Assembly (NCBI RefSeq): GCF_001050375.1
Contig: NZ_KQ130483.1
Location: 286,478-350,477, forward strand
Source: Catenovulum maritimum
Lineage (GTDB): Bacteria; Pseudomonadota; Gammaproteobacteria; Enterobacterales; Alteromonadaceae
Direction: 5' to 3'
Length of the DNA: 64,000 nucleotides
Below, piece by piece: positions 1 to 9,688 of the stretch. Numbering within the stretch: the first letter of the stretch is position 1; every line of letters starts with the position of its first letter. The position numbers and the translations under genes were made by a program. The notes under the pieces were generated by a model, which was given only the letters and a program-made list of their open reading frames with translations, did no database searches and was not told where the DNA came from.

Positions 1-222
1 CTAATATTGAGACAATTTGATCATAAAACATTTAATCACGAAAAACGATTAGGAAATCATAAAACTCAATTTATATTGCATACAAACTGGTAAAGTGATT
101 AAAAATCAAACAAAATTAAAAATTATTTTGCGATATAAAGACAAAAGCTTTCTATTAGCAAACTATACTTGTTAAAATAGATTTGTTTTCTGTTTGAAAT
201 TAATTGATAGGTGGATGCCGCT

Positions 223-1263
223 GTGGCCGAACAAAAAAATTCCTTAAGTTATAAAGATGCTGGTGTTGATATTGATGCTGGAAATGAATTAGTTGATCGC
301 ATTAAAGGTGTATCAAAAGCAACTAAACGTCCAGAAGTTATGGGTAACTTAGGTGGTTTCGGTGCTTTATGCAAACTACCAACAAAATATAAAAGCCCAT
401 TATTAGTATCTGGCACAGATGGTGTTGGTACAAAATTACGTTTAGCGATTGACTTAAACTGCCATGACACTGTTGGTATTGATTTAGTCGCAATGTGCGT
501 GAACGACTTAATTGTTCAAGGTGCTGAGCCACTATTTTTCTTAGATTACTATGCAACAGGTAAGTTAAATGTTGATGTTGCTGCATCTGTTGTTACTGGT
601 ATAGGTGAAGGTTGTAAGTTATCTAACTGTTCACTGATTGGTGGTGAAACAGCAGAAATGCCTGGTATGTACGAGAAAGACGATTACGATATCGCAGGTT
701 TTTGTGTTGGTGTAGTTGAAGAAGCAGATGTCATAGATGGTACTCAAGTAAAAGCGGGTAACCGACTTATCGCATTAGGCTCTTCAGGCCCTCATTCAAA
801 CGGCTACTCTCTAATTCGTAAAATATTAGAAGTCAGCAATGCAGACCTAGACCAGGATTTAGATGGACGTCCATTAAAAGAACACCTAATGGAACCAACT
901 AAAATCTATGTTAAGTCTACTTTAAAATTATTAGAAGAAGTTTCAGTTAATGCGATTTCTCATATTACTGGTGGTGGTTTCTGGGAAAATATTCCGAGAG
1001 TTTTACCTGCTAATACAAAAGCAGTCATCAACCAGAAAAGCTGGGAATGGCCGTCAGTATTTAACTGGTTACAACAAGCTGGTAATGTTGAAACAACTGA
1101 AATGTTAAGAACATTCAACTGTGGTGTTGGTTTAATCTTAGTTGTTGACCAAGATGATGTTGAAAAAACACTTGTAAGCTTACGTCAATCTGGCGAAAAA
1201 GCTTGGTTAATCGGCCACATTGAAGATGCTGCTGAAAACGAAGCTCAAGTTGAAATGGTATAA
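223..1263 (+). CDS. purM: Phosphoribosylformylglycinamidine cyclo-ligase (AIR synthetase)
   Basis: Cytosolic enzyme of de novo purine synthesis that closes formylglycinamidine ribonucleotide to aminoimidazole ribonucleotide using ATP. The protein follows E. coli PurM almost residue for residue, with the N-terminal [16 protein letters not shown] stretch, [24 protein letters not shown] and [10 protein letters not shown], and the usual length of about 345 residues. I place the start at the GTG at 223 because AGGTGG (209-214) lies 8 nt upstream; an in-frame GTG at 211 would add four residues but overlaps that ribosome-binding site. purN begins 4 nt after the stop, so the two are probably one operon. 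No clear PurR operator was recognised in the 220 bases upstream. Confidence 0.96.
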   Translation: MAEQKNSLSYKDAGVDIDAGNELVDRIKGVSKATKRPEVMGNLGGFGALCKLPTKYKSPLLVSGTDGVGTKLRLAIDLNCHDTVGIDLVAMCVNDLIVQGAEPLFFLDYYATGKLNVDVAASVVTGIGEGCKLSNCSLIGGETAEMPGMYEKDDYDIAGFCVGVVEEADVIDGTQVKAGNRLIALGSSGPHSNGYSLIRKILEVSNADLDQDLDGRPLKEHLMEPTKIYVKSTLKLLEEVSVNAISHITGGGFWENIPRVLPANTKAVINQKSWEWPSVFNWLQQAGNVETTEMLRTFNCGVGLILVVDQDDVEKTLVSLRQSGEKAWLIGHIEDAAENEAQVEMV

Positions 1264-1267
1264 ATAA

Positions 1268-1918
1268 GTGCAAGAAAGCAAAAAGATTGTCGTACTTATA
1301 TCTGGTAGTGGTTCAAATCTACAAGCCATAATAGATGCATGTATCAGTCAGCAAATTAACGGCGTTATCAGCGCCGTTATTTCAAACAAAGCTGATGCTT
1401 ATGGTTTAACCAGAGCGCAAAATGCGAATATCCAAACTCATGTAGTCGATCATAAAGCTTTTGATAGCCGTGAAGCTTATGACAAAGTTTTAGCAGATAA
1501 AATTGAACTTCATAACCCAGACTTAGTCGTACTAGCTGGTTTTATGAGGATTTTAACCCCTGAATTTGTCCAACGCTTTGCGGGTAAAATGCTCAATATA
1601 CATCCTTCTTTATTACCTAAATATCAAGGTCTAAATACCCATCAAAGGGCTTTAGATGCGAAAGATAAAGAACATGGTGTGAGCGTACATTTTGTAACTG
1701 AAGAGCTCGATGGTGGCCCTGTTGTTTGTCAAGCAGCGATAGAAATCACTGCAGAAGACACAGCAGACACCTTAGCAGCAAGAATTCATACAAAAGAGCA
1801 CATTATTTACCCTTTAGTGGTAGAGTGGTTTTGTGATAACAAGCTAACTATGGATAATAGTTTAGTATTTTTAAATGGCGAACAATTAGAGGCTACGGGT
1901 ATACGATATGCTGAATAA
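1268..1918 (+). CDS. purN: Phosphoribosylglycinamide formyltransferase (GAR transformylase)
   Basis: Transfers the formyl group of 10-formyltetrahydrofolate to glycinamide ribonucleotide, the third step of purine synthesis. The nucleotide-binding start ISGSGSNLQAI is at residues 11-21, the folate-loop motif LAGFMRIL near 89-96, and the catalytic residues are N110 and H112 (in NIHPSLLPKY) and D148 (in LDGGPV). The 216-residue length is normal. The start is a GTG just after the purM stop with only a weak ribosome-binding site, so translational coupling to purM is likely. The 3' end overlaps the next gene by 11 nt. Confidence 0.96.
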   Translation: MQESKKIVVLISGSGSNLQAIIDACISQQINGVISAVISNKADAYGLTRAQNANIQTHVVDHKAFDSREAYDKVLADKIELHNPDLVVLAGFMRILTPEFVQRFAGKMLNIHPSLLPKYQGLNTHQRALDAKDKEHGVSVHFVTEELDGGPVVCQAAIEITAEDTADTLAARIHTKEHIIYPLVVEWFCDNKLTMDNSLVFLNGEQLEATGIRYAE

Positions 1919-2654
1919 AATTAGTGCTTTAATATCTACAGGCCTAGTTTTTTTAAATATGGCTGTTATTGCTAACAGTCATGCTATTACCCCCACTCCA
2001 TTAACGCCCTTTAATGCTCAATACGAAATATCCAAAGGACGATTGACTTTAGGTACAGCAAAAAGTCAATTGTCTCAAATTGGTGAAAACTCATACACGC
2101 TTTCTTATTTTTCTAATCTTTCATTACTGATATTAAGTGACAGACGTCGAGAGACATCTGAGCTAGTAATAAAAGATGGTCAAATACAGACCAAAAGATA
2201 TCTTTTTAAACGCGAAGGAACTGGTAGCGATAAAAGCACTCAGCTTGAGTTTAAAAATTCTGAAGTAATAGATATTGAAACGGATAAACCGCTAGAACTA
2301 GACAACACAATCGCTTGGTTCGATGAAATTAGCTATCAGTTACAATTAAAGTTAGATTTAACCAATCAAGTTACCCCACTAAAGTACTATTTGGTCAACC
2401 ACAAAAAGCAAGATAAGCTTTATGAATTTGAAATTGTCGGTGAAGAACAAATTAAAGTACCAGCTGGCACTTTTAATACCATCAAGATAGTTCGTGTCAG
2501 AGACGAGGGTAGCAGCCGTAAAACAGAAACCTGGCTAGCACCCGAATACGGCTATATGATGATACGCATCCGCCAAGAAAAAGATGGTAGCGAACAATTA
2601 GATGCGCAATTGGAAAAATTTGTCTTTAACCAAATTAGTCCAAAAGCTAACTAG
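1908..2654 (+). CDS. Periplasmic DUF3108 domain protein
   Basis: A 248-residue protein with an N-terminal signal peptide (hydrophobic residues about 5-22, probable cleavage after NSHA). The remainder is beta-rich and looks like the DUF3108 family, with FNAQYEISKGRLTLGTA near the start and a KVPAGTFNTIKIVRVR motif in the second half. The biochemical role of DUF3108 proteins is not established. The gene overlaps purN by 11 nt in another frame, and I recall the same purN-DUF3108 order in other gammaproteobacteria; this suggests a shared transcript, not a role in purine synthesis. Confidence 0.8.
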   Translation: MLNKISALISTGLVFLNMAVIANSHAITPTPLTPFNAQYEISKGRLTLGTAKSQLSQIGENSYTLSYFSNLSLLILSDRRRETSELVIKDGQIQTKRYLFKREGTGSDKSTQLEFKNSEVIDIETDKPLELDNTIAWFDEISYQLQLKLDLTNQVTPLKYYLVNHKKQDKLYEFEIVGEEQIKVPAGTFNTIKIVRVRDEGSSRKTETWLAPEYGYMMIRIRQEKDGSEQLDAQLEKFVFNQISPKAN

Positions 2655-2661
2655 TAAAAGT

Positions 2662-3819
2662 TTAATTAAAGCTTTGTACTTCTTCAGGTCCAGGCGTTGC
2701 AAAGCGATAATCTTTAACTTTAAATCTAACCTCCCCTTTTTCGTCAGTCGATATATCCATAGGCACTAACATAGCTCCATTTTTGGTTCCGGTATAAGCC
2801 TTATCAGCCTGAGTATCTTGTGCCATTAGTGTGTCATACTCAAGATATTTACCATTAGTAAATGCTGTCATCCACCAACGTCCTTGGTTATCTTTAAATG
2901 GTGTACCATGCCCTAGAAATCTACCGACCCATTTACGCTCAGAATAAGGCCCCATAATGTTGTCTGATGTTGTGTAATAAAGATTATATGTACCATGCCG
3001 CATTTTATCTGTGCTCCATGCAGTACCAAAAACAACATATTTCTTACCCACTTTAATCATGTAAGTGCCTTCGTGACCAATTTTTCTATCACTAGGTTTT
3101 ATTTCTTGTTTATTACCGATAAAGCCTGAAAAATCCTTTTTCATTTCAATTATATCGGTTGCACGATAAAGCAGATAATTGCGGCCGTCATCATCTTGAT
3201 AAAGAGTCGGATCATGTCTATGACCAAATTTACCAATTCCGATGAGCTCTTTGTAAGGACCTTCTGGGTTATTCGCAACCCATAAGGCTGCGCGCTGTGA
3301 ATTCGTTGTATGCGTGATGTACCACTTACCATCAAAAGAATGTATTTCAGGAGCCCATAATAAAGCTTTCCCTTCATTATGTGGTTTCTTACTAGCCCGT
3401 TCCACTAAGTCATCAAATTCAGATAACATACTCAGGCGAACAGGCACGCCTAGTAATTCCCAATCGGCTAAATTTTTACTACGCCAAATTTCGACGCCCT
3501 CGTTCGCATGATCATATTTAGCGCCACCCAATATTCTATCTAATCGTGTGCCGGTGTAATAAAAATAACCATCTGGTCCTTTATAAATATAAGGATCTCT
3601 TAACCACATGCCTTTAAAAATATTAACCGCCTTGTCATGATTTTTTAAATCGAGCCGTTCTGATGCATCTAGACTATAATATTTAGCAACAGAGTTTCCT
3701 TGCTTTGGCACAACTTTTTCAGCCGAAAAGCCAGCCGCAAGTGAATTAAAAGAAGTGCAAACAGCAGCAGAAATAAGCCACGTCTTTACTAAAATTTTGT
3801 TAAACATAAAAATACTCAT
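2662..3819 (-). CDS. Secreted GH43-like glycoside hydrolase
   Basis: Predicted periplasmic or secreted five-bladed propeller glycosidase of the GH43/clan F type. The three acidic residues of the clan can be placed: D75 in LRDPYIY (base), D203 in RHDPTLY (pKa modulator) and E250 in GHEGTYMIK (acid), numbering from the chosen start. WAPEIHSFDGKWY is also typical. I choose the ATG at 3819 because it opens a good signal peptide (MFNKILVKTW followed by a hydrophobic core, cleavage near SLAA); the ATG at 3807 is equally possible, while a start at 3924 would overlap the upstream gene. It lies 25 nt after the lipoprotein gene ending at 3845 and is probably co-transcribed with it. Substrate unknown; GH43 members act on arabinans, xylans and galactans. 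Confidence 0.75.
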   Translation of the reverse strand: MSIFMFNKILVKTWLISAAVCTSFNSLAAGFSAEKVVPKQGNSVAKYYSLDASERLDLKNHDKAVNIFKGMWLRDPYIYKGPDGYFYYTGTRLDRILGGAKYDHANEGVEIWRSKNLADWELLGVPVRLSMLSEFDDLVERASKKPHNEGKALLWAPEIHSFDGKWYITHTTNSQRAALWVANNPEGPYKELIGIGKFGHRHDPTLYQDDDGRNYLLYRATDIIEMKKDFSGFIGNKQEIKPSDRKIGHEGTYMIKVGKKYVVFGTAWSTDKMRHGTYNLYYTTSDNIMGPYSERKWVGRFLGHGTPFKDNQGRWWMTAFTNGKYLEYDTLMAQDTQADKAYTGTKNGAMLVPMDISTDEKGEVRFKVKDYRFATPGPEEVQSFN

Positions 3820-3844
3820 TTTAATTTTGAAGTTATAAAAGCCT

Positions 3845-4600
3845 TTATGGTGAAGGCACCATGACATTTCTGATGCCAACCACCTCAGATAGATCTTGGC
3901 TAGTATCCTCCCTAGAACTGACACCGAAAGAAATCACTATCCATTTCATTCCAGTTACATCGATTTTGGCTTCTTCTTTGAGCCAAGTTGACGTTAAAGC
4001 GAGTTTTCCTTTGCTTTTTAAATCAACAGAGCCTTGTACTTTTGATGCTGTTGCGCCTGATCCAGCAAACGCACCATTACCAGCAGTGAGATTTATCTGC
4101 CCTTGCCAGTCATTATTAGGAATGCCTGTCACTCGGTAGGCCATCATGCTATGAACTTCAGGTGTTGAAATATCAGCATCTTTTAAAAAGTATTCAAACG
4201 AAAAAGGGTATTCGCCTGTAAGTAGCCCATCATTATTATTAATGACAAAAGAGAGCCCTCTTCCAAATTTATTTTTACTGGCACGAGTCAATATATTGTC
4301 GACAATTTTCCAATCAGTTTTGTTATCTAATTTACCAACTTGATCGACAGCTAACCAAGCACCTGAGTTAACTGGAAGACTTTTAATATCATGCCAATCA
4401 ATACCAAATTGCTGTTTTTTGCCGCTGCCTTTACTATCTTTATTTACTGGATATAGTTGAGCACCAGAAATCACTTCTGCGACAAATTTTTTAGCTTGCA
4501 GATTATTCGAATTTTGTTGTCCATTTTTATCTTGTGCCGTACTTCCACACCCTGATATCAATAATATTGACACTAAGCTTAGCCAAATAAAATGTTTCAT
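3845..4600 (-). CDS. Lipoprotein of unknown function beside GH43-like gene
   Basis: A 251-residue protein with a lipoprotein signal peptide: hydrophobic segment from residue 4 and lipobox LLISGC, with the lipidated cysteine at 18. The mature part is rich in short beta-strand-like segments, Gly, Asn and Lys, and ends in a segment around WIVISFGVSS and VVGIRNVMV. This could be a jelly-roll fold of the carbohydrate-binding kind, but I recognise no family. It is the first gene of a probable two-gene transcript with the GH43-like glycosidase, so a role in binding the same polysaccharide at the outer membrane is inferred from position only. Confidence 0.65.
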   Translation of the reverse strand: MKHFIWLSLVSILLISGCGSTAQDKNGQQNSNNLQAKKFVAEVISGAQLYPVNKDSKGSGKKQQFGIDWHDIKSLPVNSGAWLAVDQVGKLDNKTDWKIVDNILTRASKNKFGRGLSFVINNNDGLLTGEYPFSFEYFLKDADISTPEVHSMMAYRVTGIPNNDWQGQINLTAGNGAFAGSGATASKVQGSVDLKSKGKLALTSTWLKEEAKIDVTGMKWIVISFGVSSREDTSQDLSEVVGIRNVMVPSP

Positions 4601-4808
4601 TGAATTACCTTTTTAACCGCGAAAAGTGTAATTTACTATACTCAGTGCATCAGGCTTAGTTAGTAATTGTAAATTTATGTAAGGTTAAGTTCAGCAACAC
4701 AGTCCAAATCCAATCGAGAACCAGCTGAGCTGAATACTGGAAATAGCTTGCTTTATAGAGTGAGTTAGAAAATCTAGGTTTGAGTTGTTTAGGCGTGTTT
4801 AGATGTGT

Positions 4809-5672
4809 TTAAGATAAATTTTGTGCAAGAGTAACCCTGTCGTTTTCAGCAATATCTTTAATCGTTTCTATTGCTGAATAACCTTCGCTCTGGAAGATGT
4901 TCTGAACTAAATCAGCTTGCTGATAACCATGTTCAAACATTAAATAAGCCGAAGGTTTTAAAAATCCTTTTGCTTGATGTGTGATTAACTCAATATCAGA
5001 CAAGCCCTGATTATCGGCGACTAACGCTGACTTAGGTTCAAAGCAAACATCGCCTTGATTTAAGTGCGGGTCGTTTTCATCTATATAAGGTGGATTTGAT
5101 ACAATTAAATCAAATTTTAGAGGAAAGTTTTTTGGCAAAGCTGAAAACCAAGAACCTAAATGTAGCTCAATATCTAGGCTAAGCTTTTGGCTATTAGATA
5201 TAGCCAGTTGAAACGCATCTGGGTTAAATTCAACTGCATGTACTTGCCAATTTGGGCATTCAGATTTTAAAGCTAAGGCGATAGCGCCTGTACCTGTCCC
5301 TAAATCGAGCACAGTTAAAGGCTCATTTATTCTATCTCGATATTTCTCCAGCACAGTATCAATCAAAGTCTCTGTATCTGGTCTAGGGATCAAAGTACTC
5401 GGGTTTACCTGGATAGGTAAGCCCCAAAATTCACGAATCCCTAAAATATGTGCGACTGGTTTGCCAGTTAACCTTTGCTCAATTAGCTGAGTAAATTTAT
5501 CAGCTTGCTCAAAGGTTAATAAGGTTTCAGGATACGTCATCAAATAGATGCGGCTTTCGCGCTCAATTGCAGCTAATAAAAGCAGTTGAGCATCTAGTGT
5601 TGCACTATCAGACTTTGTCAGCAAGCTGGCAGCATGTCGCCAAGCTTGCTCTAAACTTTGATTTATAAACAA
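4809..5672 (-). CDS. prmC: Peptide chain release factor N5-glutamine methyltransferase
   Basis: Methylates the glutamine of the GGQ motif of release factors RF1 and RF2, using S-adenosylmethionine. The SAM-binding motif DLGTGTGAIAL is at residues 123-133 and the substrate-glutamine-binding NPPY at 193-196; the helical N-terminal domain and the 287-residue length are as expected. The start is a TTG at 5670-5672, supported by AAGG 6 nt upstream, which straddles the prfA stop. It follows prfA, its substrate, by 8 nt, as in E. coli (hemA-prfA-prmC). Confidence 0.95.
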   Translation of the reverse strand: MFINQSLEQAWRHAASLLTKSDSATLDAQLLLLAAIERESRIYLMTYPETLLTFEQADKFTQLIEQRLTGKPVAHILGIREFWGLPIQVNPSTLIPRPDTETLIDTVLEKYRDRINEPLTVLDLGTGTGAIALALKSECPNWQVHAVEFNPDAFQLAISNSQKLSLDIELHLGSWFSALPKNFPLKFDLIVSNPPYIDENDPHLNQGDVCFEPKSALVADNQGLSDIELITHQAKGFLKPSAYLMFEHGYQQADLVQNIFQSEGYSAIETIKDIAENDRVTLAQNLS

Positions 5673-5680
5673 ATTAAACC

Positions 5681-6766
5681 TTAATCTTCAGATAAGGTTG
5701 CTAATAAATCAGCTTGATGCTCGTGAATAATAGGGTCAATAACTGCATCCACTTCACCAGCAATTATCTCGTTTAAACGATAAAGCGTTAAGTTTATACG
5801 ATGATCTGTGATACGACCTTGAGGGTAGTTATAAGTACGAATACGCTCTGATCTATCACCACTACCTACTAGGTTACGGCGAGTAGACTCTTCTTCTTTT
5901 TGACGTTTTTCATCTTCAACTGCCTGAATTCGTGCCGCCAGCACAGACATAGCTTTAGCTCTGTTCTTGTGTTGTGACCTTTCATCTTGACACTCAACGA
6001 CTATGCCAGAAGGTAAATGCGTTAAACGGATCGCAGAATCGGTTTTATTAACGTGCTGACCACCAGCACCAGATGCACGGAACGTATCAACTCTTAAATC
6101 AGCAGGATTAATTTGAATCGCTTCTGCTTCAGGAATTTCAGGCAAAATAGCAACAGTACAAGCTGAGGTATGAATTCGACCTTGAGATTCAGTTTCTGGT
6201 ACACGTTGAACCCTATGACCACCAGATTCAAACTTTAAGCGCCCGTAAGCACCATCACCTGTTACATGAACAACAATTTCCTTATAGCCACCTTGCTCAC
6301 TTGCGTTTGCGCTCATTAACTCAACACGCCAACGTTTAGTTTCAGCATAACGAGAATACATACGGAATAAATCACCAGCGAAGATAGCCGCTTCATCACC
6401 GCCTGCACCCGCCCTTATTTCGATAAAACAGTTTCTGTCATCGTTAGGGTCTTTCGGCAACAATAAAATTTGCAACGCATCTGTTAGCTCTTCTAACTGA
6501 ATTTTCGCTGCTTTGACTTCTTCTTGCGCCATTTCACGCATTTCAGCATCGTCTTCTTCCATCATTTCGTTTGCAGCAGCTAAATCTTCAAGTGCTTGCT
6601 TATAATCTCGAAATCCTTTTACGACGTCTTCAAGTTGAGAATATTCTTTAGATAATGAACGGAACTTATCTTGGTCCATAATAATATCAGGCTCGCCTAA
6701 TAGAACTTGAACCTCTTCATATCTTTCTTCAAGACCTTCTAATTTTCGTATAATTGTTTCTTTCAT
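5681..6766 (-). CDS. prfA: Peptide chain release factor 1
   Basis: Reads the stop codons UAA and UAG in the ribosomal A site and triggers peptide release. The GGQ catalytic motif is at residues 235-237 within [16 protein letters not shown], and the codon-recognising PxT motif is PET at 190-192 within [14 protein letters not shown], which marks RF1 and not RF2. Length is 361 residues (E. coli 360). It lies between hemA (20 nt upstream) and prmC, whose product modifies Q237. Confidence 0.97.
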   Translation of the reverse strand: MKETIIRKLEGLEERYEEVQVLLGEPDIIMDQDKFRSLSKEYSQLEDVVKGFRDYKQALEDLAAANEMMEEDDAEMREMAQEEVKAAKIQLEELTDALQILLLPKDPNDDRNCFIEIRAGAGGDEAAIFAGDLFRMYSRYAETKRWRVELMSANASEQGGYKEIVVHVTGDGAYGRLKFESGGHRVQRVPETESQGRIHTSACTVAILPEIPEAEAIQINPADLRVDTFRASGAGGQHVNKTDSAIRLTHLPSGIVVECQDERSQHKNRAKAMSVLAARIQAVEDEKRQKEEESTRRNLVGSGDRSERIRTYNYPQGRITDHRINLTLYRLNEIIAGEVDAVIDPIIHEHQADLLATLSED

Positions 6767-6786
6767 TTAAAACTCAGTTTTTAAAT

Positions 6787-8046
6787 TTATGATTCAGAGT
6801 GAACACCTAAGTGTTTAGCTAAAAATTCAATTTTGGCTTTATCTTTTTCAGCCGCTGCTTTATTTAGTGCAACAGTCGGGCTATGCACCAATTGATTGGT
6901 TAATTTATTGGCAAATTCAGCTAATACTTTTTCAACCTCTGCTCCTTGATTTATCTGGTTTACCGCTTTTTGCAGCAAAGCTTGCTTTATGTCATCGGCA
7001 TTTGCTCGATAACTTCGAACATAATCAACTGATTTTAGTGACTCTAACCAAGCATGATATTTAATCACTTCTTGTTCGATAATAAGCTTAGCTTTCTCTG
7101 CTGCATCTTGTCTTTTTTCTTGGTTTTTTTGCACTATGCCTTGCAAATCATCGACGGTATAAAGGTAAACATTGTCGATATCATTAACTTGAGATTCAAC
7201 ATCTCTAGGCACAGCTAAATCGACAACAAACATAGGTCGATTTTTTCTTAACTTCATTGCAGTCTCAACCATACCTTTACCTATGAGCGGTAACTGGCTT
7301 GCGGTTGAACTAACCACTATATCAGCATTAACGAGTAACTCAGGTATTTGCGATAACGTAGAGACTTCAGCATTGAAAATTTCAGCCAATGTTTCAGCTC
7401 TTTGCACACTTCTGTTTGCCACCGTCATTTTATTACAACCAGCTTCAGCTAAATGACGAGCAACTAATTCTGTGGTTTCACCTGCACCAACGAGTAAAAC
7501 TTTATTTTGACTTAAATCGGAGAAAATATGTTTAGCTAAACTCACTGCGGCAAAAGCAACAGATACAGCCGAACTGCCAATATCTGTATTAGTCCGTACA
7601 TCTTTAGCAACAGAGAAAGTCATTTGAAATAATCTGGCTAAACTACTTGAGACAAAATTATGTGTATCCGCAACCGCATAAGCTTGTTTTAATTGACCGA
7701 GAATTTGCGGTTCGCCCAAAACCATGGAGTCTAAACCGCAAGCAACTGACATTAAATGTTCTGTAACTGCTCTGTCTTGATAAAAATAAACCACTTGAGT
7801 CAACTGCTCGGCTTCAATAGAATGCGTATGGGCAAGCCAAGCTAAAGCTTGAGTTTGAGAGAAAGCTTTTGCAGTGACAAAAATTTCGGTGCGGTTACAA
7901 GTTGAAACAATAACAGCTTCGTCGATTTGAGCTTGTTGTTTTAAGTCAGCAATAGAATTAACCATTTGCTCTGTAGAAAACGCAACTTTCTCCCGTATAC
8001 TTACTGGAGCGGTTTTATAGCTGACGCCAAAAGAAAATAAAGCCAT
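6787..8046 (-). CDS. hemA: Glutamyl-tRNA reductase
   Basis: First committed step of tetrapyrrole synthesis by the C5 route: reduces glutamyl-tRNA to glutamate-1-semialdehyde with NADPH. The catalytic cysteine is C50 in VSTCNRTE, followed by LDSMVLGEPQILGQLK (substrate domain), the Rossmann motif LLVGAGETTELVARHL, and the C-terminal helical dimerisation domain. At 419 residues it matches E. coli HemA. It heads the hemA-prfA-prmC set and is divergent from lolB, with 75 nt between the start codons, so both promoters must lie in that short space. Confidence 0.97.
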   Translation of the reverse strand: MALFSFGVSYKTAPVSIREKVAFSTEQMVNSIADLKQQAQIDEAVIVSTCNRTEIFVTAKAFSQTQALAWLAHTHSIEAEQLTQVVYFYQDRAVTEHLMSVACGLDSMVLGEPQILGQLKQAYAVADTHNFVSSSLARLFQMTFSVAKDVRTNTDIGSSAVSVAFAAVSLAKHIFSDLSQNKVLLVGAGETTELVARHLAEAGCNKMTVANRSVQRAETLAEIFNAEVSTLSQIPELLVNADIVVSSTASQLPLIGKGMVETAMKLRKNRPMFVVDLAVPRDVESQVNDIDNVYLYTVDDLQGIVQKNQEKRQDAAEKAKLIIEQEVIKYHAWLESLKSVDYVRSYRANADDIKQALLQKAVNQINQGAEVEKVLAEFANKLTNQLVHSPTVALNKAAAEKDKAKIEFLAKHLGVHSES

Positions 8047-8121
8047 TAAAAAATTACAACAAACCTAGAAGAAAAAATAAATGCAAAATGAGCTCGCAAT
8101 TTTACGGGATGGAAGCAAAAT

Positions 8122-8718
8122 TTGAAAGCATTAACCGACATCAAACTAATAACTTTATTGATTTTCATCATATTATCCTCCGGCTGTAGCATCACACCCG
8201 ATTTAAGCCAGCTAGATGATATCAGTCACCCTAAACAAATTGTCAATTTTCAGATGCTAGGGAAAATAGCGGTTAAGACTCCGTACGAGACCAAATCTGC
8301 CTCGCTTTTTTGGCGACAGAATAACTCAAATTACCATTTGCAATTAAGTACTTACTTAGGTATTCAAGTCGCAGAAATAAGTGGCAATAAACATAAGATA
8401 AAAATATCTGCTGATGGCGAAAAATATCAATCAAATGATCCTGAGGGGCTTATCCTAAGCAAAATTGGCTGGCAAATTCCAATTGCCGATTTAAGCAATT
8501 GGATAAAAGGTTTACATAAAGGTGTGGTCATTTCTAAACACCCTGACGGCAGTGCAAAAAAAGTGCTAATAAGAACCAGTCCAACTCAAGAATGGGTAGT
8601 AGATTACTTGAGTTACGAAAAGCTACACAAGGTGAAGCTACCCAGTAAAATAAAGTGCAAGCACCTTGATAATACGATTATTTTACAAATTAATGAATGG
8701 AAAAATATTAATCAATGA
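8122..8718 (+). CDS. lolB: Outer membrane lipoprotein receptor LolB
   Basis: Accepts lipoproteins from the periplasmic carrier LolA and inserts them in the outer membrane. Signal peptide with lipobox LSSGC (cysteine 22), then the LolB-type beta-barrel core with FQMLGKIAVKTP and SASLFWRQNNSNYHLQL; 198 residues, as usual. The start is a TTG with GGAAG (8111-8115) 6 nt upstream. The stop overlaps the ispE start (ATGA), and the order lolB-ispE-prs is that of E. coli. Confidence 0.92.
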   Translation: MKALTDIKLITLLIFIILSSGCSITPDLSQLDDISHPKQIVNFQMLGKIAVKTPYETKSASLFWRQNNSNYHLQLSTYLGIQVAEISGNKHKIKISADGEKYQSNDPEGLILSKIGWQIPIADLSNWIKGLHKGVVISKHPDGSAKKVLIRTSPTQEWVVDYLSYEKLHKVKLPSKIKCKHLDNTIILQINEWKNINQ

Positions 8719-9569
8719 TCCAAAACCTAGTTGTACAGTCCCCTGCTAAAATTAATTGGTTTCTCCACATTACCGGACAAAGAGAAAATGGCTACCACGA
8801 ATTGCAAACCTTGTTTCAATTTATCAGTCTATACGACGAGCTTAGCTTTACTCAAACGCTTGAAAATACAATTGAATTAACAGGCGATACTGCCGGTGTT
8901 TCTAAAACCAATAACTTAATTTATAAAGCGGCAGAAAAGTTAATACCATACAAAAAAACTGAGTTAGGGATTCAAATACACTGCAACAAACAAATCCCTA
9001 TGGGCGGTGGCTTAGGTGGCGGTTCCTCAAATGCAGCCACTTGTTTGTTAGTACTCAATAAACTTTGGAATTGCGGCTTGGCTCAAACCCAATTGATGGA
9101 AATAGGCGTTTCGCTCGGTGCGGATGTGCCCGTTTTTGTAAATGGCCAAACCGCTTTTGCTGAAGGCATAGGTGAATTTTTATATGACACTAAACAGTCG
9201 ACTCAGTATTTATTAATTGCCTTACCTGAAAATTGTCATATTTCGACCCAAGATATTTTTGGTGAAGAAAATTTGTGTAGAAATACAGCAAAGATTGACT
9301 TTGAGCAGTATCAATTTGCAAAAACTCACAATGATTGCCAACCAATTGCAACTTCTCGCTTTCCTTTAGTTGCCAAAACCTTGGACTGGTTGTTAGAATA
9401 CGCGCCATCTCGAATGACAGGTACAGGTGCATGTAGTTTTGCGGTTTTTTCTAGCAAAAATGAAGCACTCAAAGTTCAGAAAACCGCACCAATTGGTATT
9501 CAGACTTGGGTTGTAGAAACACTGCAGCAATCCCCTGTACTCAAGAATTTGAATTTATTACTTAAATAA
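8715..9569 (+). CDS. ispE: 4-diphosphocytidyl-2-C-methyl-D-erythritol kinase
   Basis: GHMP-family kinase of the MEP isoprenoid pathway that phosphorylates the 2-hydroxyl of CDP-methylerythritol. The N-terminal SPAKINWFLHITGQRENGYHEL and the ATP-binding glycine-rich loop PMGGGLGGGSSNAA (about residues 95-108) are diagnostic, with MTGTGACSFAVF near 235-246. Length 284 residues. It starts in an ATGA overlap with lolB, so it is translationally coupled. Confidence 0.95.
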   Translation: MIQNLVVQSPAKINWFLHITGQRENGYHELQTLFQFISLYDELSFTQTLENTIELTGDTAGVSKTNNLIYKAAEKLIPYKKTELGIQIHCNKQIPMGGGLGGGSSNAATCLLVLNKLWNCGLAQTQLMEIGVSLGADVPVFVNGQTAFAEGIGEFLYDTKQSTQYLLIALPENCHISTQDIFGEENLCRNTAKIDFEQYQFAKTHNDCQPIATSRFPLVAKTLDWLLEYAPSRMTGTGACSFAVFSSKNEALKVQKTAPIGIQTWVVETLQQSPVLKNLNLLLK

Positions 9570-9600
9570 AAATTTAGCAATTAATAGAAATAAGATTAGA

Positions 9601-9609
9601 TGCTATAAT
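9601..9609 (+). promoter_or_regulatory. Candidate extended -10 promoter for prs
   Basis: TGCTATAAT is an exact extended -10 element (TGn plus TATAAT) 80 nt before the prs GTG. The -35 region 17 nt upstream (TTAATA) is poor, which is tolerated by extended -10 promoters. The -10 box lies inside the right arm of a 10-bp inverted repeat (9574-9583 with 9606-9615), which could be an operator or the ispE terminator. Sequence inference only. Confidence 0.45.
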
Positions 9610-9688
9610 TGCTAAGATTTATTGATTTAGTTTGGATTTACTGTCCAATTAATATTTTAACCATAGATATCACCTGAGGTTCTATATC

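Noticed and set aside
4786-4813. Three imperfect 10-base units (GTGTTTAGAT-like) at the 3' end of prmC
   Set aside because: Too short and degenerate to support a functional repeat.
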